DNA of 64,000 nt from Chionoecetes opilio (lineage: Eukaryota; Arthropoda; Malacostraca; Decapoda; Majidae). How positions within the stretch are numbered: the stretch's first letter is position 1; each line of letters starts with the position of its first letter. The stretch covers positions 95,798-159,797 of the forward strand of contig JACEEZ010022629.1 of assembly GCA_016584305.1 (NCBI GenBank), given 5' to 3'. This document shows positions 47,409 to 55,900 of this stretch, piece by piece. Both the position numbers and the translations under genes were made by a program. The notes below the pieces were generated by a model. It saw only the letters and a program-made list of their open reading frames with translations, ran no database searches and was not told the origin of the DNA.

Positions 47409-48999
47409 TCTTCACTCTCAGTCCTACCAACTTTATCTTATCTGTGGCTACTCTTTTTCAGGGCATGCAATATTTTATCAATATATATATATTTTTTAAA
47501 TGACTTTACCTCATAAAACATACAAATTCACCATTTCTAAATTTTAAAGAACCACCATAACACAATGATAACATGTGAAATATAATGTTGAAAAAGCCAT
47601 CAAAGGACAAAAATTAGGAAACCAGGTGAAAATGTCAGTAACAATTATTTTCAATCTTAAATGGAATGTTAATTTTATAGAGTGTATGTTTGCACTGTAC
47701 CGTCAACAACACTGTACCGTCAACAACACTGTACCGTCAACAACACTGTACCACTGTCAACAACACTGTACCGTCAACAACACTGTACCGTCAACAACAC
47801 TGCACCGTCAACAACACTGTACCGTCAACAACACTGTACCGTCAACAACACTGTACCGTCAACAACACTGTACCGTCAACAACACTGTACCGTCAACAAC
47901 ACTGCACCGTCAACAACACTGTAGTCGCCACTGCACTAATGTCACCAGGCGCCATATATTAAAACTTTTTGCATCAATACAGACTTGTATGTGCCACTGA
48001 AGAGGCATGCACAGTAGTTTATATTATGTACCTGTCTTTAGCGGCACATATAAGTCTGTAGTGATGCTAAAATTGTAATATTCGCCTGTAAAATATGCCT
48101 GGCGACATTAGTGCAGTGGCGACTATAGTGTTATTGACGGTAACACATGCGTAGGGAGCCAGCCTGTGTAATACCAAGTGTGTGTGAATGCCTATGCTAG
48201 CAAGGCCGTGTGCAACAAAGGTAATAACAAGGCTGCATCGATATACCTACAGGCGCAGCGAACAGAGCGAGTGACACTGCAACAGAGAGAAGAGGATGTC
48301 CGTACGGGGATTCATCAACTTCAGAACTTCATCTGCACCTTCCAAAAGCCTCCACCAGAACCCAAGTCTCTTAGCGAGCAGTGCACCCCGCCTCTCCCTT
48401 CCCTCCCCTCCTCCCCCGCCTGCTCCCCTCCCAGCAACAGTCCTCCCCTCCTTACCTGTTCTGCAGTGACCTTCTCTCAGCCTCCATCAAGTCACTCCTC
48501 TCCTCCCTCCCTCAGTCCAGCCACCAGCATTTCCCTAGCCATGAGAGCTGCATCAAACAACACCTCGCCAACCTTCTCATCTTCCTCCTCGTCCTCGTCA
48601 TCCTCCTCCTCCCCTCGGACACCCAGCGTCACAATAAGTCGATCCTCGTCACCCCGGCCGGTAGCACCCCACGGTTTTATGGTCGACACCTCCAGATCGC
48701 CCTCGCCCAACCACATACCTGCACACACACACCTGCATGGCGTCACTATATCACCCTTGCCATCCCCTAAGCAGAGCCACTACAGCTTGGAACAACATCA
48801 TGTGGAGACCAAGGCACACATCCATCATCACCTCAAAAGATCCAGACCGCCTCTCACTCACCCTCGTGCGGACAGAGACCTCCACGCCATGATTCCCCGG
48901 GACGATGCGGACGACAGCAGCGAGCCAACAGACCTGTCATTCCCTAGGCAGAACAGGATAGGCATAGGAGAGAACAAGGCCATGGCTGCGTCGTCATGA
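28833..48999 (+). CDS. PHF21A/B-like PHD finger protein (BHC80 family)
   Basis: The family founder BHC80/PHF21A is a subunit of the LSD1-CoREST repressor complex whose PHD finger reads unmethylated H3K4. Exons: 28833-28886, 32553-32585, 33200-33265, 34368-34636, 37441-37583, 38538-38650, 38905-39151, 40840-41001, 47091-47194 and 48253-48999, all GT/AG and in phase, giving 645 aa. The N-terminus MDLQSLQ..., RQEEPQNLAVQKEI and NENQKHVVARLREE follows the PHF21A coiled-coil pattern. The PHD finger spans about residues 298-345 (CPMC, CDGC, YHGTC, CWLCLTC), a complete Cys4-His-Cys3 set split by an intron. A coiled coil follows (EQLLRQRAELTIAKLQLQ, then QQREEDVRTGIHQLQNF), then a long Ser/Pro tail and PTDLS at about 622-626. 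Exon 9 has an alternative in-frame acceptor that would add 10 residues. Choice between PHF21A and PHF21B is not possible from sequence alone. Confidence 0.88.
29680..30435 (+). repeat. 48-bp minisatellite, PHF21-like intron 1
   Basis: About 15 copies of a 48-bp unit containing AATTTAACCTAACCAAAC, TATCCTATTTGTC and TACTACACTCAG. Later copies vary (TATATATCTA, insertions of ACCTC). CCTAACC motifs inside it are not telomeric. Confidence 0.95.
30592..32103 (+). repeat. 34-bp minisatellite, PHF21-like intron 1
   Basis: About 44 copies of a 34-bp unit (AGTCAGTAAAGAAAGAATG, then ATGATAGTAGTGCAG). Two dimorphic sites, AATGATG/AATTATG and GTGCAG/GTACAG, vary independently along the array. Truncated units cluster at 30650-30690 and 31740-31880. 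Confidence 0.95.
32291..32500 (+). repeat. Dispersed repeat family 1, PHF21-like intron 1
   Basis: A near full-length copy of the family at 12868-13118, opposite orientation, starting AACATAAGAACATAAG and containing CTACACGTGGTAGTTCC. It ends about 50 bp before exon 2. Confidence 0.75.
32642..32950 (+). repeat. 30-bp minisatellite, PHF21-like intron 2
   Basis: About ten 30-bp units of a run of eight A, then GCTAATGCAAAAG and CTAGCTGT, with T/C variants (GCTAATGTAAAAGCCAG). It starts about 55 bp after the 33-nt exon 2. Confidence 0.95.
33689..34106 (+). mobile_element. hAT-like MITE with perfect 8-bp target duplication
   Basis: A 418-bp element with ends CAATGGTGGGCG and CGCCCACCTTTG (reverse complement CAAAGGTGGGCG). 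It is flanked on both sides by AGTATTGG (33681-33688 and 34107-34114). An 8-bp duplication with CA...TG ends is the hAT signature. The interior is rich in GCGCTCC motifs in both orientations and has no transposase. The surrounding intron sequence (33540-33625 and 34107-34190) is itself locally duplicated. Confidence 0.9.
34662..34872 (+). mobile_element. TTAA-flanked piggyBac-type MITE, copy 3
   Basis: Same family and orientation as 3241-3444, in PHF21-like intron 4. Its insertion point reads CATA|TTAA...TTAA|AGACTGTCCC. Uninserted duplicates of the same target read CATATTAAAGACTGTCCC near 36906 and 37241, so the insertion duplicated TTAA exactly. Confidence 0.95.
35549..35819 (+). repeat. 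32-bp G/T-rich minisatellite, PHF21-like intron 4
   Basis: About nine units of GGGTGATGGGTAATGGGTG, then AGTGAATGGGTGG, with variable G runs. It is preceded at 35458-35482 by a run of T. Minus-strand Pro/His open frames across it are artefacts. Confidence 0.95.
35829..36000 (+). repeat. Dispersed element with stacked GC hairpins
   Basis: The left part (ATTTCTACATCCATGATTTC) also occurs at 15898-15966. It is followed by three tight hairpins: TGGTGGGCCGAAGGCCCACCA at about 35886-35906, TGGTGGGCCAAAGGCCCACCA at about 35914-35934 and CCGCCCGGAGGGCGG at about 35968-35982. No ORF. The class is unknown. Confidence 0.6.
36113..36310 (-). CDS. Unidentified acidic C-terminal frame, possibly transposon-derived
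   Basis: A minus-strand frame inside PHF21-like intron 4 reads SKYPSPVKLSPQKFKDVQDL, then KFFEDLIKDQEAEMGVV and an acidic tail EEDPDDDFLDF before a stop. Composition is protein-like and non-repetitive. There is no ATG at its left edge, so if real it would be a terminal exon. I do not recognise a named family with confidence; a gene or transposase C-terminus is equally possible. Confidence 0.3.
   Translation of the reverse strand: MSKYPSPVKLSPQKFKDVQDLMQYVIKDDPVYTKFFEDLIKDQEAEMGVVPRPAEEDPDDDFLDF
36831..37440 (+). repeat. Tandem copies of an ancestral intron 4 unit
   Basis: Four degenerate blocks repeat the order ATGCATGACA, TTCTTACCGTGTG, CAG, GAACAGCCAGAGAGTG, GTGAGTGTTGA, CATATTAAAGACTGTCCC, CTTCTTGTC. 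The GAACAGCCAGAGAGTGG|GTGAGTGTTGATCAG part matches the end of exon 4 plus its donor (GAACAAGAACAGAGTGG|GTGAGTG). The last block ends in the true exon 5 acceptor at 37440. This looks like repeated duplication of exon 4's tail together with a short original intron. Confidence 0.8.
37648..38530 (+). repeat. 51-bp minisatellite filling PHF21-like intron 5
   Basis: About 17 units of a 51-bp repeat: TCTTATAACCCCACACTCCC, TCTCATAACCTTATATAGCC, TTCCTGTCATA. The array occupies nearly all of the 954-bp intron and its last partial unit, ACCCCACACTCCCCCAG, forms the exon 6 acceptor. Confidence 0.95.
39226..39320 (+). mobile_element. RTE-type LINE 3' tail fragment
   Basis: The stretch ATTGGAAGCGTATCAT, then GGGAAGATCTGACGTTAAAA and a GATGATGATGATGA tail also occurs at 51967-52052. 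Short GAT/TGA tails are usual at the 3' ends of RTE-clade LINEs. Confidence 0.6.
39764..40212 (+). mobile_element. pogo/Tigger-like MITE (family B) with TA target duplication
   Basis: Ends TACAGGAGAACCTCGTTTAT and, reversed, TACAGGAGAACCTCGTTTAA. Flanking sequence (AGAAGAACCGTAC before, TTCCCTTCTCCTGGCATC after) is found uninterrupted at about 57828-57862 as AGAAGAAGCGTAGTATTCCC. The element is therefore CAGGAG...CTCCTG inserted at a duplicated TA. It contains a 40-nt A run at 40100-40139. It lies in PHF21-like intron 7. Confidence 0.92.
41002..43694. other. First half of PHF21-like intron 8
   Basis: Largely unannotatable. It has a 37-bp direct duplication at about 41149-41222 (GTTCTTTATTTTATTGAG), degenerate minus-strand frames at 41278-41732 that may be an old transposase, and a short ATCATACTCTTCTTGT repeat at about 43315-43392. 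A plus-strand frame after an acceptor-like site near 43187 (ESPLKPVDVLESLNKL) is in phase with exon 8 but lacks a convincing donor. Confidence 0.35.
43695..43945 (+). mobile_element. MITE with self-complementary ends, copy 2
   Basis: Same family and orientation as 20915-21150, flanked by TAT on both sides. It has an expanded CAACAA run in the centre. In PHF21-like intron 8. Confidence 0.85.
44476..44736. mobile_element. Long-palindrome MITE, copy 1
   Basis: The two halves are almost exact reverse complements for over 110 bp, from TACCATCAATAACACTATAG on the left to CTATAGTGTTATCTATGGTA on the right, around a central ATGCACAGTAGTTTATATTA. A related copy is at 47905-48142 and an end fragment at 15830-15870. 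No ORF. Confidence 0.9.
44884..44990 (+). repeat. (CA)n followed by C-rich tract
   Basis: About 26 CA pairs run into CCCCCCCACCC and a later run of 17 C. Homopolymer length here is likely unreliable. Confidence 0.9.
45000..45842. other. Intron 8 segment with weak inverted repeat
   Basis: No recognised gene. GCCGTAGATTGGGAGAG at about 45211 and its near reverse complement CTCTCCCCATCTACGGC at about 45464 form a 25-bp inverted pair. Open frames at 45353-45589 (plus) and 45338-45535 (minus) overlap each other and show no family resemblance I can name. Confidence 0.4.
45843..46061. mobile_element. MITE with 60-bp near-perfect inverted ends
   Basis: The left arm starts TAGGGGAGAGCGGGGCAGG and the right arm is its reverse complement for about 60 bp, differing only by a 2-bp insertion (AGAGAG). 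The centre is a CTA microsatellite and an AATAAT run. Single copy in this window. Confidence 0.9.
46390..46975 (+). repeat. 60-bp minisatellite, PHF21-like intron 8
   Basis: About ten irregular units of ACTTCTTCACACTCTACTTC, TAACACTTCTCACTCATCTT, CTAACTTCTTAACTTGCTAA. It ends about 85 bp before the exon 9 acceptor region. Confidence 0.9.
47215..47406 (+). repeat. (CA)n microsatellite after exon 9
   Basis: Interrupted CA repeats with ACTCAC and ATACAT variants, starting about 20 bp after the exon 9 donor of the PHF21-like gene. Confidence 0.95.
47694..47920 (+). repeat. 17-bp minisatellite derived from a MITE tip
   Basis: About 13 units of ACTGTACCGTCAACAAC, one with a 3-bp insertion (GTACCACTGTC). 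The last unit runs straight into GTAGTCGCCACTGCAC, the inside of the MITE at 47905-48142. The repeat unit equals the outermost bases of that MITE's end (TACCGTCAA.AACACT). Confidence 0.92.
47905..48142. mobile_element. Long-palindrome MITE, copy 2
   Basis: A relative of 44476-44736 with the same core (GCCACTGAAGAGGCATGCAC) and right end ATAGTGTTATTGACGGTAA. Its left tip is embedded in the 17-bp minisatellite. It lies about 110 bp before PHF21-like exon 10. Confidence 0.88.
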
Positions 49000-49159
49000 G
49001 CTGGTCCGAGAGATGCTGTATACAAGGGGTGACCCAGTGATAAGAGCCAGCCACTGAGGACTCGCTTGCTGTCTTGTTGCTTCTATGAATATACACGGAT
49101 TTACATGCGAGCGTACAGGCTTCATACTGCACGCCTCTGTACAGGGTCCTTTCTTACTT

Positions 49160-49411
49160 GTATATGCGAACAACGCGGTTGCATAGGGCCCCCGAAGCCA
49201 CCAAGGGGCCCCCAAGCTGCCTGTATTTACTTTTTATTAAGAATCTAGTCTCTTTTCCTCTTAAAGTGCACTAGATGAATGCATTTAAATATTAAAGGCG
49301 TGCCCCCGGACCACCTTAGAGGGCTTGGAATCCCCTCACTATAGTTTTACAAAATAGGGCCCCCAAACAGCATTTCACATAGGGCCCCAAAAGACTAGAA
49401 ACGGCACTGCT
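49160..49411 (+). mobile_element. hAT-like dispersed element, copy 2
   Basis: Same family and orientation as 13855-14081 (GGTTGCATAGGGCCCCC, ACCACCTTAGAGGG, CTAGAAACGGCACTG). It lies in the 3' UTR region of the PHF21-like gene, between the stop codon and the first poly(A) signal. Confidence 0.6.
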
Positions 49412-49703
49412 TCTGTATGATGTGTATGCCCAGAAGTGTGTAGTTTTCCAAGGGACATAACTTTTCGGAGTTCTTCTCAGCCCGCCGGGGAAAGTGGAGT
49501 TGCCGGGACTAAGCCATCGTGAGTGTCCTTGCCAAAATGAATACAGTATAGTTTTGCAAGGGGCAGTGTGGTCAGGTCACTGTGCGGCCGTGATCACTGG
49601 GTCAGCCCGTGTAGGTGTTCAGGATGTCTTTCAACTCTTCCAGTATTAATGTTACATGCCGTACAAGATAAAGGTTACTTATTTATATCATTCTATACCT
49701 AGC

Positions 49704-49709
49704 AATAAA
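49704..49709 (+). terminator. Candidate poly(A) signal of the PHF21-like gene
   Basis: AATAAA about 700 bp after the stop codon. A second AATAAA lies near 50451 (GAAATTAATAAATG), so 3' UTR length is uncertain. Confidence 0.5.
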
Positions 49710-51475
49710 ACTGTTTTGTACTATGTGAACTGACAAATATTCATATATTAATGTAATACATGTTGATTGTTCTTTCAGTGGAATTTGTGTGATCTTAGAG
49801 TCCAAATACGTATTGTATCCATCTTTGGCGTGAGATCAGTTTTGTTTCCGAACCTGAAACTGACGGTTTTTTTTCCCATTTGAGATTATATCAGATAGTA
49901 TTATTTAGCTCTGAGGGAGAAGTTGTAGAAATATAGTATTACTTAGCTGCGAGGGAGAGGTTATAGTAGAGATATTTTTCTATTGTTTTTAACACAACAA
50001 TCTGGATATCTGCTTTTACTAATCCAATTAGTGTACAAATGACAAATGATATTTTCAGATCTGTAATTGAATCCCAGGAAGATTAGTAGTATTATATGAG
50101 AGTTTGTCACTCGTTACTGATGGACATTGTGCAATATTTTAAATATAGTAATTCTTTTTATAGGTTCAAGATTATGTTTATAAAAAAAAGTCTATACTCA
50201 TTACGAGGTATTGGTTGTGGGGTGGTGATGGGCGCGGCCACTGTGAGCTGTGGGAGATGAGCCTCTGCTACTTATGGTTCAACTTTTCAGTACTTTGAGG
50301 AGTATGTTAACAGTGGCCGGCTGCGGGGCACAGCTGATCTCTACTTGTCTTGCTTTGTTACTGTTTATTTAGAACTGGTGTTTGTTTGTTTGTTAATGTT
50401 GTGTGTGAGGGGTGATGCACCTCAACTCATTGTTGATCTCAGGTGAAATTAATAAATGTTTAACCTAGATCAGTTTACTTTTGTTGCAATTTTTTGTGAA
50501 AATTCTATTACTGTACAATTGATGAAATACTCACAAGCTGCAAGGCAAGGCTTGATGCAATAATGCAGCGGAATAAACATTTTTACAAAAATATTTTCCA
50601 TTTTTCCACGATTTTGAATGGTTTCAGGAGCTTCTTATGGCTGTGTGGCGTTGCCTGCCAGGAATGGTGGGTGACGGCTTATGCTGACTGGCATGGCTCA
50701 TGACTTATGAATGTGCCAGAAAGTGATAAAATGAGGGGGACTGTAATTTTCCTTAATTTGGTCCCTACTGAATAGCTGGGTGCACTAGCAGTTTAATGCT
50801 TCCTCAAATTGCATGTTGTGGAAACAAAGCATGCCGGAGAGTGAGGAAGGAGATTATGAAAAAAATATGATGGAAAAAGATGCATCGAAGGCCCCTGAAG
50901 CAAGTGCAGAAGTGTAAGATGAGTTGGTGTATGAATGGGAATGTATGGAAAGCATTCTGAAACATTTTAACATTAACACTGAACCCTTTCAAACTGGTTA
51001 GGTGGCTGGGGCATTGTACCTTGTTAGTTCAAGATCAAGGGCCAATAATTAACACCAAGCTGCTGGCTAAAACCTATGACCAATAAATCGATTGTAACAT
51101 TTATTGATTGAAAACATTTCCTGTGCCAAAGGGCAGCAGCAAACCACACACAAAAATATACAGCAGTGAGAGTGTGCCTTTGGCTTCAGCAACCAGATGT
51201 ATCACAGATGAAGATTAAACAAGATTAAGTAATACAAGGAATGAATGCCATACACATGCCTTCATTCCTGGCCCATGACTAGCATCTCATAGTCTGAGAC
51301 ACCCTCTTGCCACTCGCTGTTTCTTTAAAAAGTACCTGGCAGTGTCGGCAGAAAGTCACGGCAGCAAAGAAAACTATGAAAACACACAGATAAATAAATT
51401 CTATATTTTTTACATGTTTTGCCTCCCCCTTGTTCTACAACACCTGGTGTTGGTCAATACTCAAAAGTGGCTGAC

Positions 51476-51610
51476 TGGTACACCTGCCCGAGCCAGTTCA
51501 GCGGCCTGGCAGAGGTGCGGCGCGGAGGTGATGTGTTGGAGTTCAATAGTCACGCGTTCCACGGCAACATTCAACGTTTACCCAAAGTCTCATCATACGT
51601 GAAAGAATAG
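51476..51610 (+). CDS. Unidentified short terminal exon
   Basis: A frame reading ADWYTCPSQFSGLAEVRRGG, DVLEFNSHAFHGNIQRLP and KVSSYVKE to a TAG. An acceptor-like CAAAAG precedes it. The residue mix looks like a folded protein and is unlike nearby chance frames. I do not recognise the family and no other exon was found. It lies in the tail-to-tail gap between the PHF21-like gene and NME7. Confidence 0.3.
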   Translation, partial: WYTCPSQFSGLAEVRRGGDVLEFNSHAFHGNIQRLPKVSSYVKE

Positions 51611-51894
51611 TACTGTCTTGTGTTTAAATATTTTCATCCTACTCCTTGTACTTTTTTGGTGGGGGGGCAGGAAAAACACCCTAAAATACCCTAAAAATCA
51701 CAAAACTGCATGATCTGAGTGCACGCAAATATGCCCAACCTCCTAATTGGTGATGGTTTAAGGTTCTAATGTTCAGAGGTGAGTCATGGGATGCAGGGCA
51801 GAAAGAAGCAAATCAGTGTGACAAGCTCCTCCTCTAATGTCCTGTGGAATACTGAACTGGGTGACAAGTTGCCAGATATGACTCAAGGAATAGT

Positions 51895-52052
51895 CTACCT
51901 GTCAGGAAGAGCATCCGGGGCGTAAAACTCATGCCGCAAATTTAAACGACAAACGCTGACAATAGAATTGGAAGCGTGTCATTGACCTTTTAACCTTATA
52001 AGACATTATGGGAAAATCTGACGTTGAAAAGAAAGATGATGAAAAGATGACT
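51895..52052 (+). mobile_element. RTE-type LINE 3' end
   Basis: Contains CTGTCAGGAAGAGCATCCGG, a well-known motif of RTE-clade 3' UTRs, then ATTGGAAGCGTGTCAT and GGGAAAATCTGACGTTGAAA with a GATGA tail. The last part matches 39239-39320. Confidence 0.7.
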
Positions 52053-52914
52053 CAAGGAATAGTCGACACAGCTAAAGTATTGAAAAAGTGGGATCATAGT
52101 ACATGACGCAGGGTATAAACAGGAGAGTGCTGCTACCATGACTTTCTGCCAACACTGTACTATGGGTAAAACAAGTATCGGTGCCTAGGGGTCCGATGAA
52201 TACTGTAAACATTCAGTCAAAGGCTGATGATACGGGAGGGTTTTCATTTTCTTCGTTCCGTAGTGTCAGAATGTTTCACGCATATAGTGCTCCGATATTA
52301 ATTGTTTTACCCATAGTGCATGAATTACCACCACAAATATTTCCCCATCAAAATATAGAGCATGCAAAATGAATTACATCACATATAAAGTCAAGAGAAA
52401 TTCCTCCATGGCGAGACACATATATCCAGAGGGAGAAACAGTAACATTGCCTCTCCAAAACATCACAGACAACTCTTAACATCATCACTGGTCTCATTTT
52501 TAACAACAGTAACAAAAAACAGTGTGACGAGCAGTAATTGAGCAGTGCACCGGGCGACGAGGGAAGAATGTGCAGATTGTGACTTGGTGCTAATTGGTCC
52601 TTGTAAAATTTGATTAGTAATATTTAGTGACTATTTTGTGAAACTTTTTAAGAATCCAATAGTCTATAAATCCAAACTACTGTGTCTTAATATACTGTTC
52701 TAACAAATCAATACAACCCTTAATCCATATTCTTTACTCTATGATAAGGTTGCATATTAGGTAAACAATGAAAATTTGTGTAAGTGTCGTGAAAAACTAC
52801 AGAGATTATTTTGTACTGAAGTTGTAAAGTTTGTTTGATTACTCATTTTGATACTGGAATGTTATACTTTATGGAAACAAGATTTGACCCACACACACTT
52901 AGCTGTCAGGCCGC

Positions 52915-55900
52915 CTACTGCAGTATTTTGAAGAAGTACTCCACCTGTTAGGATGAAAAGAAGATCAGTAATATTTAGTAACTAATTGTGAAACTTTTTA
53001 ATAGCATCTAATTGAGCATATAAATCCAAACTACTGTGTCTTAACTCCTTGAGACCCAGAACGTAATTTCCATTGTAATTTGGGTACCATTAGACAATTT
53101 TTTAGTGACTATAAGCAATATTTTATAGCTATGACCTGTTTAGTATCCTTGTCTACTAACTAATTTGGTATATTAAGTTACTTTTTGTAATTTTATGGCT
53201 CGACAACATACATTTTTTTATAGCAAAGGAAAGATCTGGGCGTAAAGGGGTTAATGTTAAGACATGTGCATGGGTGTGATAGGTATGGGTGTGACACATT
53301 GTATAGCCGGCCCCAGTTGTATTACTGCGGGATCAGCAAGATTGAGAAGCTGGCAGGTTTGGAGAGAGGTCACTTAGCTTATTTCCATCTCATATAAATA
53401 GATGGTAACATAATAGATATTTATATAGAGTAGTTATATTATCAGTTTATTCTATGGTAGAAACATTACTTGCTTCTCACTACAGGGAGGTCCAGAAGAT
53501 ACGAGCAGTTAGGTTCCACCTGGCATACTCGTAAAGCGAAATCTCGTATAACGAAACACATAACTAATGGTAAAATATAGGTTTGGTTCCAGGACCATTA
53601 ATTTAAAAAAAGAAAAGAAAAAAGACATGTTTTTCAAGGTAAAATAAACTATAGCAAACACAACAAACACACAGCGTCTATATTACCCACACTGTACTAC
53701 CTATTCTGTAGAAAAAGCATTCTGAAAGAGAAAATAGCACACAAAATAACATAACTGCACATTAATTAAACATAAAACATGCATAACAAGCAAAAAAGAC
53801 GTTGTAATGTAGGGGATGCCGCGTGATGCAAGAGAAGGTAGTGTAGCGGTCCCAAGGTTGGGGCCGCACACTTGGCTAATTACCCCTAAAGGTCAGGCCG
53901 CGCCATATGCTTAATTACCCTTCAGGTCACGCCTTGCTAGGGGTGACCTGATTGCGGTCCCAAGGTTGGGCGCACACCTGCTACCCCCAAAGGTCAGGCC
54001 GCGCCATACGCTTAATTACCCTTCAGGTCATGGCTTGCTATGGGTGACCTCACTGGAGTCAACCAAATCCCCTTTGTCCAGTCTGGGAGTGGTAGGGAGC
54101 GCATTTTGAACTTGATAATTTTACTCACCCCAGTTTGAATGTCGATCATTGGATTTTCGATCTCTTATATTGAAAATAGACCCTAATTTACACATCTCGT
54201 ATCATCGGATTCTCGTATACCGAATGCTCGTATAACGGGACCGCCCTGTATATGTTTAGTAGTGGAGCAGATGTATATGTGTGATATACATAATTTTCAT
54301 ACGCATAAAGTATGAATTCCGTGAACTATGCTGTTCAGTTGGGCCGAACCAGCCAGTTGTAAGTTATCCCAAGAATGAAAAGGGCCATTCTTTCCGGAAT
54401 TATAATGGAGTTCACATATACCTATCATTAACCTCCACCACCACCACCACCACCAGGACAGAGACACCCTGGCCCGGCACTCACCCCCAGAGGGATAAAT
54501 AAGAGATAAATGTAATGTACCTACCAATACCTCCTCCCAATAACCTTTAGTACCTTCCACCTGTACCTCCCAATAAACAATAAATAATACCTTCCACCTG
54601 TACCTCCCAATAAACAATAAATAGTACCTTCCACCTGTACCTCCCAATAAACAATAAATAATACCTTCCACCTGTACCTTACAATAAACAATAAATAGTA
54701 CCTTCCACCTGTACCTCACAATAAACAATAAATAGTACCTTCCACCTGTACCTCACAATAAACAATAAATAGTACCTTCCACCTGTACCTCACAATAAAC
54801 AATAAATAATACCGTCCACCTGTACCTATCAACAACCTCCTCCTCCTCTACCACCACCCTGTTATATCCTCGCCCAGCACTCACCTCCAGAGGGCCGTCG
54901 TCGGGCAGGTCGGAGCAATGCACGCCGTTCTTCACGATGTCCTCGCCAAAGCGCGCCCTCAGGCTATTCGGTCGCAGCTCCCTCGCCACCTCCTGGAATG
55001 TGTATTATTGCCTGTGTGGCTCATCATTGCTGTATTCTTACTTATTATTAATTATGATCATCAATATCAACCTCCTCATCTTCATGTTTATTTCCTACAT
55101 TAACCAGTGAGAAAGGAGTTGAACCTCACTAAGAGACTGATGCAATCAATGAAAGGGAGAAAATAGCTCTTAGATAATATTAATAATAAGCCAAACTATC
55201 AATGTAGGTACAGCAAACCCTCGATAAACCGAACCAATAGGGGGGAAGGGTCCATCACAATATCAGATAGTTCGGTTTATAGGACGATCGGTTGTCCGCC
55301 TCATAAACCGACAGAGTTCGGTTTATGAGGGGCGTTGTTTGGTCATACGTGTTCAAGCAAAGTTAACTGTATGTACTGTAGAGTAAACAGCACTGTAGAG
55401 TAAAATATAAATTTGTACAAGGGATCTTTACTAGTATAAGGTAGTCCACACACTATGAAGACTTGAGTGTAAACTGAGACGCACGGCCAGCCAACATGTT
55501 CGGTCGGCTCGCCAATCGCTGCATATGCCGAACTAGAGTTTGGTATATCAGAGGCTTGTTCGAAAGCAACACGGCGTTTGATTTTTCCGAAATTCAGTTT
55601 AAGGAGGTTCAGTTTACCGAGGGTTTACTCTAAAAATAATGAGCCAAAATATTAATTTAAACAATAATAATAATGAGCCAAACTATCCATGTCAATTTGG
55701 ATGGTAATAACAAAATAATAAGAAAGAGAAGGTGTACTTACGGGATCCGAGGGTCCGACCAACTCCCTGAACTTGACGGGCGTCTGGGCACCGTGTATAC
55801 TGGAAGTGACCTCCACTGCCACCAGAGGGCCGGCCATCAGCTGCTGCACCATCCCCTGCACCAACACAGCACCACCCTCACCATCAATATATAATAATAA

